From positions 17,564-30,691 of the forward strand of contig CAJUQZ010000032.1 of assembly GCA_910588755.1 (NCBI GenBank): a DNA stretch of 13,128 nucleotides, read 5' to 3'. Numbering within the stretch: position 1 is the first letter of the stretch; each line of letters opens with the position of its first letter. Both the position numbers and the translations under genes were made by a program. Below, piece after piece: positions 6,127-12,770 of the stretch. The stretch comes from an uncultured Lachnospiraceae bacterium (lineage in GTDB: Bacteria > Bacillota > Clostridia > Lachnospirales > Lachnospiraceae). The notes under the pieces are model-generated. The model was not told the DNA's origin, made no database searches, and worked only from the letters and a program-made list of their open reading frames with translations.

Positions 6127-6817
6127 TGACAACACCTCCTTCATTTCTCATATTCTCGCTGTTAAAAAATTTCAATCCACCATTCACACCATCGACCACC
6201 GCCTTGGTTGTAATGGTTGCACCGCTGATCGCGTCAATCTCACTGTCACTTGTCGAACCTGATTTTGTGTATGTAAAGGCTTCGACCTTTTTATTCTCAA
6301 ACTGGGGCACCAGCACATCTCCCGCCTTCATGCCAAGTCCTGCCGTCTCTGAAATGCTTAAAAGCGATATGCCGTTGAGTGTTCCGTCCAGCGTAATACC
6401 CATCGAAAACTGGATATCGCCGCCGTAACCCTCATGGTCTGTCACCGTAATCACATAACCCAGCAGCTGCCCTGAGCTGTCAAGCGCCCGCATCACCTCG
6501 TCGATGTCCACATTGTCCTCGAGCATGTCGTCCATGACCCCATACACTGTAGCCCCCTCTTCCCTCAAAATAAAGCTATTAAATACCAGCACATCACCAG
6601 TTCCCGTCACAAACGGCGACTCATAATGCTCAAGAGCCTCAAAGGAATCCGCCGTCGCAAATACCTTCCTGCACGCCTCCTCCTTTGCCCTGGCCTTCTG
6701 CTGCGCAATCGGCTCTTTCGTGACATCATACACGAAACCCAGCAGCAATCCGGCAGCAAGTGTTATTGCAAAGAGGATCAGCGCGTCCTTTATCATTGAT
6801 TTTTTTTCATTGTCCAT
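6119..6817 (-). CDS. rnfG: Rnf complex subunit G, covalent-FMN protein, 232 aa
   Basis: RnfG is the extracytoplasmic flavoprotein of the Rnf complex, homologous to NqrC. A single N-terminal membrane helix (about residues 14-32) is followed by the FMN-binding domain. Key motifs are SETAGLGMKA (about 156-165) and DAISGATITT, in which Thr201 is the predicted site for phosphoester-linked FMN added by ApbE (not encoded in this window). I prefer ATG 6817 (MDNEKKSMIKDALIL), which gives a short N-terminus. A GAAGGAGG site lies 13 bases upstream, a little far. The alternative ATG at 6847 overlaps the rnfD stop as ATGA and would add ten residues. Its last codons contain the ribosome binding site for rnfE. 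Confidence 0.93.
   Translation of the reverse strand: MDNEKKSMIKDALILFAITLAAGLLLGFVYDVTKEPIAQQKARAKEEACRKVFATADSFEALEHYESPFVTGTGDVLVFNSFILREEGATVYGVMDDMLEDNVDIDEVMRALDSSGQLLGYVITVTDHEGYGGDIQFSMGITLDGTLNGISLLSISETAGLGMKAGDVLVPQFENKKVEAFTYTKSGSTSDSEIDAISGATITTKAVVDGVNGGLKFFNSENMRNEGGVVSE
6135..6141 (-). promoter_or_regulatory. Ribosome binding site deciding the rnfE start
   Basis: AAGGAGG on the minus strand lies inside the last codons of rnfG and 8 bases before GTG 6126. It makes GTG 6126, rather than ATG 6144, the probable rnfE start. Confidence 0.8.
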
Positions 6818-6843
6818 ATCAATAATTCTGCCTCCTTCTGTAA

Positions 6844-7767
6844 TCATTTCCTACGCTTTTTCCCAAACGCCGTAGGCTTCGTAAACCGCTCAATCAATGG
6901 CACCAGCAGATTTCCCAGAATAATCGCGTAGGAGACGCCTTCCGCAGACGGCCCGAAAACCCTGAAAATGCCCGTCATAATGCCCAGAAAAATACCAAAC
7001 ACATACTGCCCGTTTTTTGTGATCGGCCTTGTGACATAGTCTGTCGCCATGAAGAAAGCACCCAGCATCAGCCCGCCGCCCGCAAGCTGTGACAGGATAT
7101 AATTCCCGTCCAGCCCATGCCCGCCAAACAGCAGGATAAACACGACAAAGCTTACGATATAGGAACCCGGCACACGAAGGTCAATCACCTTCATCACCAG
7201 CAAAAATACCGCGCCAACGAGCAGGGCGATCATACTTGTCTCACCGATCGTACCCGCAGTACGTCCTATGACCATGTCCAGAAGCGCCGGTGCCTCCTCC
7301 CCCACCTTGATTGCCGCAAGCGGTGTCGCACCTGTATAGGCATCACAGTCAAAATTCGTCATAATCGAGGTAAATGAAATGAGCAGAAAGCACCTGGCCC
7401 CAAGCGCCGGATTCATAAAATTCTGCCCCAGCCCCCCAAACAGCATTTTCACCACAATGATCGCAAACACGCCGCCGATCACGCCTATCCACAGCGGCGC
7501 CTCAGGCGGCAGGTTCAGCGCCAGCAGCAGCCCTGTGACCACCGCGGAAAAATCTCCGATTGAAATTTTCTTTTTCATACATCTGTCATATATGTACTCT
7601 GTCAGCACAGTCGTCGCCACTGTGACCAGCACCAGAAGCAGCGCGTGCAGACCGAAATTGAACACCCCGAACAGCGTCGCCGGAAGCAGGGCCGCCACCA
7701 CGTACTGCATGATGCGCGCTGTCGTGTCCTTCGACCGGATATGCGGGTTTGATGATACCTTTAACAT
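6844..7767 (-). CDS. rnfD: Rnf complex subunit D, membrane flavoprotein, 307 aa
   Basis: RnfD is a polytopic membrane subunit homologous to NqrB. The sequence has about nine to ten hydrophobic segments, the conserved GGLGQNFMNPALGARCFLL stretch (about 111-129), and YTGATPLA at 144-151. Thr148 in TGAT is the expected covalent FMN attachment site. LAGGGLMLGAFFMATDYVTRPIT (228-250) is another strongly conserved block. ATG 7767 has TGGAG 8 bases upstream and lies 22 bp after the rnfC stop; an in-frame start at 7809 would lie inside rnfC and add an unconserved charged tail. The gene ends at 6844, where its TGA overlaps a possible early rnfG start. In the complex it passes electrons across the membrane together with RnfG. 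Confidence 0.96.
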   Translation of the reverse strand: MLKVSSNPHIRSKDTTARIMQYVVAALLPATLFGVFNFGLHALLLVLVTVATTVLTEYIYDRCMKKKISIGDFSAVVTGLLLALNLPPEAPLWIGVIGGVFAIIVVKMLFGGLGQNFMNPALGARCFLLISFTSIMTNFDCDAYTGATPLAAIKVGEEAPALLDMVIGRTAGTIGETSMIALLVGAVFLLVMKVIDLRVPGSYIVSFVVFILLFGGHGLDGNYILSQLAGGGLMLGAFFMATDYVTRPITKNGQYVFGIFLGIMTGIFRVFGPSAEGVSYAIILGNLLVPLIERFTKPTAFGKKRRK

Positions 7768-7789
7768 TTTTTCCACTCCAGTATCCTCC

Positions 7790-9103
7790 CTATTTCTTTT
7801 TCTTTCCAAGTATTGTCTTTCGCATGGACTTGATGGACTGTGTCAGCTGCCGCTTGGCCGGACAGACGAAGCTGCAGCAGCCGCACTCGCAGCACTCCAT
7901 TCCATCGTTTGCGACAAACGCATCCTCATCTCCATGCTGCGCAAGGACAGCGAGCTTTCTCGGAACCACCCTTCCCGGGCACGCGTCCACGCAGCGCCCG
8001 CAGTTGATGCAGGGACCTGGCTCCATCGCCGACACCTCGTCCTTTGTCAGGCACAGCAGCGCGGACGCCGTCTTTGTCGTGGGCACGTTTAAATCAAACA
8101 GGGCAAATCCCATCATCGGGCCGCCGGACACCACCTTCTCCGGCTCCGTCTTAAAGCCTCCGGCCTCCTCGATCAGGTCATGATAATTCATGCCAATCCG
8201 CACATAGAAATTCCGTGGGTCATTGACCGCGTCGCCCGTGACCGTCACGATTCTGTTCATCAGGGGTTTTCCCTCCGCTACCGCGTGATACACCGCCACC
8301 ACGGTATCGACATTGTCCACCACGCAGCCCGCGTCTGCCGGAAGCATTGAGGAATTGATCTCCCGGCCTGTCGTCGCATAGATCAGCTGTCTCTCCGCGC
8401 CCTGCGGGTACTTTGTTTTCAGCGCGCACACTGATATCTTACTCTCCTGCGCGGTCAGCCGGGTAAGCAGCTCGATACAGTCCTGCTTGTTGTCCTCCAC
8501 TGCCAAAATTCCCTGCGCATTGTCAAACAACCGGAGAATGATCTTCAACCCATCAATGAGCTTCTGCGGCTCCTCGAGCATCCTTCTGTAATCCGAGGTC
8601 AGATATGGCTCGCACTCCGCACAGTTTGCGATCACGTATTCGATCTTATCCGGCTCCTTTGGTGAGAGCTTCACATGTGTCGGAAAGCCCGCACCTCCCA
8701 TGCCGACCACGCCGGCCTCCTTGATCAGCTCCAGGATCTCCTTCTTATTCAATTTTTCGGGATCATGTGGAGTGTACTCGACTTCCTCGAAAAGTCCGTC
8801 ATTGTCGATGATAACAGAGTTGACCATATCCCCCGTGACAACACGCCGCGGTTCTATGGACTTTACCGTGCCCGACACCGTCGCGTAGATTGGGGCCGAC
8901 ACGAATCCGCCCGCCTCCGCGATCTTCTGACCGGCAAGCACCTTGTCGCCCTTTTTCACCACCGGAACCGCCGGCGCGCCGATATGCTGGCTGAGCGGGT
9001 ATACCATCTCGCCTTTTGGCACGATGGTCTTCATGGGCTTATCCTTTGACAAGTCCTTGCCATCATAAGGATGTACGCCGCCTCGAAATGTAAGTTTTGC
9101 CAT
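7790..9103 (-). CDS. rnfC: Rnf complex subunit C, NADH/FMN and iron-sulfur subunit, 437 aa
   Basis: RnfC is the cytoplasmic NAD(H)-binding subunit, related to the 51-kDa subunit of complex I. From the N-terminus: the RGGVHPYDGKDLSK motif (7-20), a barrel/biotinyl-like region (about 30-90), the glycine-rich GVVGMGGAGFPTHVKL (131-146) for FMN/NADH, NCAECEPYLTSDYR (160-173), and the SLBB-like region near 285-345. Two [4Fe-4S] motifs follow: Cys365/368/371/375 and Cys404/407/410/414. Length matches clostridial RnfC and lacks the long C-terminal extension of many proteobacterial forms. ATG 9103 has AAGGAG six bases upstream; the in-frame start at 9163 is rejected as it has no such site and lies within the leader. 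It is the first gene of the operon. Confidence 0.97.
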   Translation of the reverse strand: MAKLTFRGGVHPYDGKDLSKDKPMKTIVPKGEMVYPLSQHIGAPAVPVVKKGDKVLAGQKIAEAGGFVSAPIYATVSGTVKSIEPRRVVTGDMVNSVIIDNDGLFEEVEYTPHDPEKLNKKEILELIKEAGVVGMGGAGFPTHVKLSPKEPDKIEYVIANCAECEPYLTSDYRRMLEEPQKLIDGLKIILRLFDNAQGILAVEDNKQDCIELLTRLTAQESKISVCALKTKYPQGAERQLIYATTGREINSSMLPADAGCVVDNVDTVVAVYHAVAEGKPLMNRIVTVTGDAVNDPRNFYVRIGMNYHDLIEEAGGFKTEPEKVVSGGPMMGFALFDLNVPTTKTASALLCLTKDEVSAMEPGPCINCGRCVDACPGRVVPRKLAVLAQHGDEDAFVANDGMECCECGCCSFVCPAKRQLTQSIKSMRKTILGKKKK

Positions 9104-9130
9104 CTTTTGCTCCTTCTTTCCTTTTTGATT

Positions 9131-9163
9131 TTGATGGTTTCTGCCTTGCAGTTCTGCCATCAA
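9131..9163 (-). promoter_or_regulatory. Leader hairpin in the rnf 5' untranslated region
   Basis: Arms TTGATGG and CCATCAA (9131-9137 and 9157-9163) pair over 7 bp. Inside them CTGC (9141-9144) and GCAG (9148-9151) form a second short stem with a 3-base loop. The element lies between the predicted transcription start and the rnfC ribosome binding site. No U-run follows, so it is not a terminator; a role in mRNA stability or translation is possible. Confidence 0.45.
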
Positions 9164-9177
9164 CGATTCTTATGTCC

Positions 9178-9206
9178 ATTATACTATTTTCTTAATGAAA
9201 TTTCAC
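9178..9206 (-). promoter_or_regulatory. Promoter of the rnf operon
   Basis: The minus strand has a perfect -10 TATAAT (9183-9178) and a -35 GTGAAA (9206-9201, 4 of 6 matches to TTGACA) with exactly 17 bp between. Transcription would start near 9171, giving a leader of about 68 bases before rnfC. This fits a housekeeping sigma-A promoter. Confidence 0.75.
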
Positions 9207-9357
9207 TAATTTTTACAAAAATATCTGTTATTTCTTTAATTTTTTGGCGGAATGTATCATTCTTTAAGCATTCACTCTGCCATTTTCCTATCTGCGCCTT
9301 ACCTTCCCCTTCAAGTAAAAGATCAAGCAAATATTCCCTTAAAACATTTCGGTTCAT
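9184..9357 (-). CDS. Possible small ORF upstream of rnfC, 57 aa, unrecognised
   Basis: The ORF runs from ATG 9357 (MNRNVLREYLLDLLLEGEGK) to TAG at 9186-9184. The product is charged and predicted largely helical, with an amphipathic leucine-rich start and a KIKEITDIFVKISEISLRK end; it has no signal peptide or cysteine motif. There is no convincing ribosome binding site or promoter, and its last codons overlap the -35 and spacer of the rnf promoter. It could be a small protein, a decayed gene fragment or chance. I do not recognise it. Apart from this ORF and the two promoters, the 346-bp gap between rnfC and the exonuclease gene shows no gene. Confidence 0.3.
   Translation of the reverse strand: MNRNVLREYLLDLLLEGEGKAQIGKWQSECLKNDTFRQKIKEITDIFVKISEISLRK
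9192..9209. promoter_or_regulatory. Imperfect palindrome over the rnf -35 element, candidate operator
   Basis: TTAATGAAATTTCACTAA is an 18-bp palindrome with 9-bp arms and a single mismatch. It covers the whole -35 hexamer of the rnf promoter, where a bound regulator would block RNA polymerase. The inner TGAAATTTCA is a perfect palindrome. It resembles but does not match the redox-regulator Rex site, which has two extra central bases and TTG/CAA ends. Confidence 0.4.
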
Positions 9358-9370
9358 GCAAAACAAATCT

Positions 9371-9399
9371 TTGACATGACGTTACGCATATGGTAAGTT
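9371..9399 (+). promoter_or_regulatory. Promoter of the RNase H-like exonuclease gene
   Basis: A perfect -35 TTGACA (9371-9376) is followed after 17 bp by TAAGTT (9394-9399). That hexamer keeps the key T1, A2 and T6 of the -10 and is preceded by TGG, an extended -10 feature. The start would be near 9406, with a leader of about 44 bases. Confidence 0.65.
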
Positions 9400-9449
9400 A
9401 TATTTAGGAACTGTTAAGAAATAACAGAAAGGACAGTAGTAACATAATC

Positions 9450-10589
9450 ATGAAATGCATTCAGACAAATCTGGGAAGCTTATCCCCGAAATACCCAATT
9501 GAAAATTTTTGCGTGCCAGAACAGACACTTTTTATTGATATAGAAACGACAGGACTCTATGTGCGTAGCTCCAATCTCTACCTGATTGGCTGTGCGTATC
9601 TTGACGGGAACACGGACAAACCCGCCTGCTGGCACACCATTCAGTGGCTCGCGGAAAACTATGAGGATGAAGCCAATGTACTAAATGCATTTGTGACATT
9701 TGCAAAGTCCTTCCGCTATCTGATCCATTTTAATGGAAACCAGTTCGATATCCCGTATCTGCAAAACAAGATGCAACAGTACAATATCCATTTTAACTTT
9801 GACGACTTTGAAGGAATTGATATCTACAGGCGGCTGTCACCCTACAAGAGCTTCTTAAAACTTCCAAACTGTAAACAGAAAACCATCGAGCACTTTGTGA
9901 CGGCCGCTGTCCGCGAGGATCAGTATACAGGTGGTGAGCTAATTGATATTTACCACGAATACGTTCTTAACCATGACGTAGAGCAGGAACACCTGCTCCT
10001 GCTCCACAACGCAGAGGACGTCAGGGGAATGCTTGAAATCGTCGCCGCGCTCGCGATTCCAGACCTCTTCCACCTCCCTACCAGGGTCACAAAGGTCCAA
10101 GCCAACTACTACAATGACGTAAACCAGAAGCAATGCTCGGAAATCATTATGAGCCTGAAGCTTCCCACGCCCCTCCCCGCAGAAATCTCCTACGGCGCAA
10201 ACGGCTGTTACTTCACAGGCAGCGGCACAGACGGAAAATTGCGTGTCCCAATCTACGAGGGCGAGCTGAAATATTTCTACGCCAATTACAAAGATTACTA
10301 CTATCTTCCCAAAGAGGATACCGCAATCCACAAATCTGTCGCTTCCTTTGTTGACAAAGATTACCGAAAGCAAGCCACTGCGCGAACCTGTTACACCCGG
10401 AAGCGTTCAACCTATCTCCCCCAGTGGGATGTCCTTTTTACTCCCTTTTTTAAGAAGGACTATGACGATAAGGACCTGTTCTTTGAACTGACTGACGAGC
10501 TCAAGACACAGCGCGACGCCTTTAACCTATATACGCACCATCTTTTTGAAATGATGCTGTCCTTCCAGCCAAAGAAGAAAAACGAATAA
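9450..10589 (+). CDS. DEDD/RNase H-like exonuclease (YprB type), 379 aa
   Basis: The N-terminal 200 residues form a ribonuclease H-like 3'-5' exonuclease domain of the YprB type. FIDIETTGL gives Asp30 and Glu32, IHFNGNQFDIPYL gives Asp100, and LLHNAEDVRGML gives His186 and Asp190, so the DEDDh acidic set appears complete. A C-terminal part of about 170 residues has no motif I recognise; it is rich in Tyr, Lys and Asp and ends KKKNE. The likely role is nucleic acid trimming in the cytoplasm; the substrate is unknown. ATG 9450 has only a weak and distant AAAGGA (about 16 bases upstream), so translation may be modest. It is the only plus-strand gene in the window. Its stop codon forms the base of the terminator stem shared with cheR. 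Confidence 0.85.
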   Translation: MKCIQTNLGSLSPKYPIENFCVPEQTLFIDIETTGLYVRSSNLYLIGCAYLDGNTDKPACWHTIQWLAENYEDEANVLNAFVTFAKSFRYLIHFNGNQFDIPYLQNKMQQYNIHFNFDDFEGIDIYRRLSPYKSFLKLPNCKQKTIEHFVTAAVREDQYTGGELIDIYHEYVLNHDVEQEHLLLLHNAEDVRGMLEIVAALAIPDLFHLPTRVTKVQANYYNDVNQKQCSEIIMSLKLPTPLPAEISYGANGCYFTGSGTDGKLRVPIYEGELKYFYANYKDYYYLPKEDTAIHKSVASFVDKDYRKQATARTCYTRKRSTYLPQWDVLFTPFFKKDYDDKDLFFELTDELKTQRDAFNLYTHHLFEMMLSFQPKKKNE

Positions 10590-10640
10590 GCAAAAATAAA
10601 ACCGGCTAATCCCCTCATTAACCGGTTTTGTTTTTGCTTA
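10587..10640. terminator. Bidirectional terminator between the exonuclease and cheR
   Basis: Arms at 10587-10610 and 10617-10640 are 24 bases each, with a 6-base loop (CCCCTC) and only two non-Watson-Crick positions, one of them a U-G wobble on the plus-strand RNA. The stem has an A-rich 5' side and a U-rich 3' side around an ACCGG core in both directions. It contains the TAA stop of the exonuclease gene (10587-10589) and the TAA stop of cheR (10640-10638). Confidence 0.9.
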
Positions 10641-11417
10641 CTTATTCTTGATATAGAAGAAAGAATTTTTTCTTTCATAATTGATCTCTTTGTAATTCAT
10701 GATCTGCTCCGTGCTTCCTATGAATAAGATCCCCTCTGGTTTTAAAGACGTATTAAATTTGCGGAAAACCGCATCCTTTGCCTCTTCTGTAAAATAGATC
10801 AATACATTTCTGCACACAATCAAATCACACTTGTCAGGGTATGTATCTTTTAACAGATTATGCTGTTTAAACTGCACCCGCGCCTTGATATCATTAGAGA
10901 TCTGATAAGACGGCCCCACCTTTGTGAAATATTTCTTTTTCAGATCATCCGGAACGGCTGCAATGCTCTTCTCATTGTACAGTCCAACCTTCGCTTTCTC
11001 GATTACCTGCTTATCTATATCAGTCGCTATAATGTTAATCTGATTCAGCGGAATATGCTTTGAGAACGCCATAACGAGCGAGTACGGCTCATCCCCTGTC
11101 GAACACGCAGCACTCCACACCTTCAAATTCTTGCCAAATCGCCCGATCAGCTCTGGTATGATCTCCTTATCCATCAGTCTCCACTGTTCAGGATTCCTGT
11201 AAAACTCGGATACATTGATTGTAAGGTAATTTACAAAATCATCAAAGACAGCCTTATCGTCCCTAAGCTTTGCCACAAATTTATCGTAGCCTGTCACTTT
11301 GTGCTTCGCAATCAGGGTGTCAATTCTGCGCTTCATCTGTTTTTCTTTGTATGCGTTCAGGTCTATTTTGGTCAGTGTAAAAACTTCTTTTTTGAAATAT
11401 TCATAATCATATGCCAT
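10638..11417 (-). CDS. cheR: CheR-type chemotaxis protein methyltransferase, 259 aa
   Basis: CheR transfers methyl groups from S-adenosylmethionine to glutamates of chemoreceptors. The 259-residue product has the N-terminal helical CheR domain (about 1-70) with KRRIDTLIAKH, then the NVSEFYRNPEQW motif (68-79). The SAM-binding WSAACSTGDEPYSL (101-114), ATDID (131-135), HNLL (186-189) and VCRNVLIYF (201-209) follow. The C-terminal IGSTE (233-237) is also typical, so it appears catalytically intact. ATG 11417 follows AAAGGGG 9-10 bases upstream. No other chemotaxis, flagellar or receptor gene lies in the window, so it is an orphan here. No tetratricopeptide extension is present. Confidence 0.94.
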   Translation of the reverse strand: MAYDYEYFKKEVFTLTKIDLNAYKEKQMKRRIDTLIAKHKVTGYDKFVAKLRDDKAVFDDFVNYLTINVSEFYRNPEQWRLMDKEIIPELIGRFGKNLKVWSAACSTGDEPYSLVMAFSKHIPLNQINIIATDIDKQVIEKAKVGLYNEKSIAAVPDDLKKKYFTKVGPSYQISNDIKARVQFKQHNLLKDTYPDKCDLIVCRNVLIYFTEEAKDAVFRKFNTSLKPEGILFIGSTEQIMNYKEINYERKNSFFYIKNK

Positions 11418-11560
11418 GAGTATTCCCCTTTCTTTCTATCAAATTTCCCCTTGCACACACCCACTTCATGACACGCTGGCATAGTCTGTCTGCCGCGCAG
11501 TTAAATGGACTAGTCACAATTTCTGGTCAGGATTCATAAAGAAGTTCGGTTTTATCGCAA

Positions 11561-11595
11561 ATATGATATCAGAACAGTACGCTCTGATATCATAT
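11561..11595 (-). terminator. Hairpin downstream of the S1 gene, probable terminator
   Basis: A perfect 13-bp inverted repeat (ATATGATATCAGA at 11561-11573 and its complement at 11583-11595) surrounds a 9-base loop. It begins 17 bases after the S1 stop codon. Only a short U-rich ATATTTG follows the stem, so termination may be partial. The remaining bases up to the cheR start hold no gene, and I could not identify a clear cheR promoter. Confidence 0.6.
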
Positions 11596-11612
11596 CATCA
11601 CACATTCAAAAT

Positions 11613-12770
11613 CTATTCAGCGTCCTCGGCTTCCTGCTTTGCAATCACAGCATCGATATCTACCGACACGACATCGGAGTCATCCTCCTTCGCTGCTGCC
11701 GGTGCTTCCTTCGCCTCCGGAATCAGCAAAGCCTTGATGCTCAGGCTGATCTTCTTGCCCTCCTCGTTGAAGTCAACCACTTTTGCGGTCACTTCCTGGC
11801 CTACTGACAGTACATCAGACGGCTTCTCAATATGCTCCTTTGCAATCTGTGAGACATGCAGCAAGGCATCAATCCCCGGCTCAAGCTCCACAAACGCACC
11901 AAAATCTGTCATTCTGGCAACCCGGCCTGTCACCTCATTGCCGACCGCATATTTTGTCGAAGCATTCTTCCACGGATTAGAGTCATCAAATTTGAGTGAC
12001 AGCGCAACCTTGGTTCCATCAATATCCTTGATCAGGACCTTCAGGTTTTCGCCTACCTTAAATACTTTCTTGGGATTCTCAACACGTCCCCATGACATCT
12101 CGGAGATATGGAGCAGACCGTCCACTCCGCCAAGATCGATAAACGCGCCAAAATCCGTAACATTCTTCACTGTGCCTTCCACAACGTCGCCAACGCTAAT
12201 CCGCTCGAACAGCTCCTTCTGCATCTCGGCCTTCTTCGCAACGATCAGCTGCTTGCGGTCGCCGATGTATCTTCTTCTCTTAGGATTATATTCGCTGATC
12301 ACAAATTCTATGTCCTGTCCGGCATATTTGTTCAGATCCTTCTCATACACATCTGATACAAGACTTGCCGGGATAAAGATGCGAACTTCATCTACCACCA
12401 CGCTCAAGCCGCCGTCTAATACCTGTGACACCTTTGCTGTCAATACTTCCCTGTTGTTGAATGCCTCTTCAATTCGCTTGTTGCCCCTGTCTGCAGCAAG
12501 CCTCTTGTAAGTCAGGAGAACCTGTCCCTCACCGTCGTTTACTTTAAGAACCTTAACCTCCATCTTATCACCAGGATTCAGGAGCGTTGTCAGGTCAACG
12601 TTCGGCTCATTGGTGTACTCGTTACGCGTAAGTATGCCATCTGACTTGTAACCGATGTTAAGGATTGCTTCATCTGGCTTGACGTCGATGATTGTACCTT
12701 CAATTACCTCTCCTGTATGAATAGTTTTTAATGATTCTTCTAACATTTGTTCAAAAGTTAATTCTGACAT
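11613..12770 (-). CDS. rpsA: S1 RNA-binding domain protein (30S ribosomal protein S1 type), 385 aa
   Basis: The protein has four S1 (OB-fold) RNA-binding domains at about residues 19-89, 107-177, 194-262 and 279-347. The last two carry the diagnostic VTDFGAFIDLGGVDGLLHISEMS and MTDFGAFVELEPGIDALLHVSQIA patterns. An acidic tail of about 35 residues ends EAEDAE. Four domains rather than the six of E. coli S1 is normal for Firmicutes, where the protein supports mRNA binding and translation initiation or related RNA work. ATG 12770 has GAGGAGG 9 bases upstream; the in-frame start at 12788 is earlier than this site and is rejected. The start lies inside the end of ispH (20-bp overlap), so the two are co-transcribed and probably coupled. 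Confidence 0.93.
   Translation of the reverse strand: MSELTFEQMLEESLKTIHTGEVIEGTIIDVKPDEAILNIGYKSDGILTRNEYTNEPNVDLTTLLNPGDKMEVKVLKVNDGEGQVLLTYKRLAADRGNKRIEEAFNNREVLTAKVSQVLDGGLSVVVDEVRIFIPASLVSDVYEKDLNKYAGQDIEFVISEYNPKRRRYIGDRKQLIVAKKAEMQKELFERISVGDVVEGTVKNVTDFGAFIDLGGVDGLLHISEMSWGRVENPKKVFKVGENLKVLIKDIDGTKVALSLKFDDSNPWKNASTKYAVGNEVTGRVARMTDFGAFVELEPGIDALLHVSQIAKEHIEKPSDVLSVGQEVTAKVVDFNEEGKKISLSIKALLIPEAKEAPAAAKEDDSDVVSVDIDAVIAKQEAEDAE

Noticed and set aside
7379..8092. Long plus-strand open frame (237 codons) opposite rnfC and rnfD
   Set aside because: It is antisense to two clearly conserved genes, has a biased low-complexity composition, and shows no recognisable domain; GC-rich third positions of the rnf genes explain it.
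9192..9209. Assignment of the rnf palindrome as a Rex operator
   Set aside because: The centre lacks the two extra bases and the outer TTG/CAA of the Rex consensus, so no regulator family is named.
11563..12510. Plus-strand open frame of 315 codons opposite the S1 gene
   Set aside because: Serine/threonine-rich shadow of the S1 coding strand; the minus-strand protein has four clear S1 domains.
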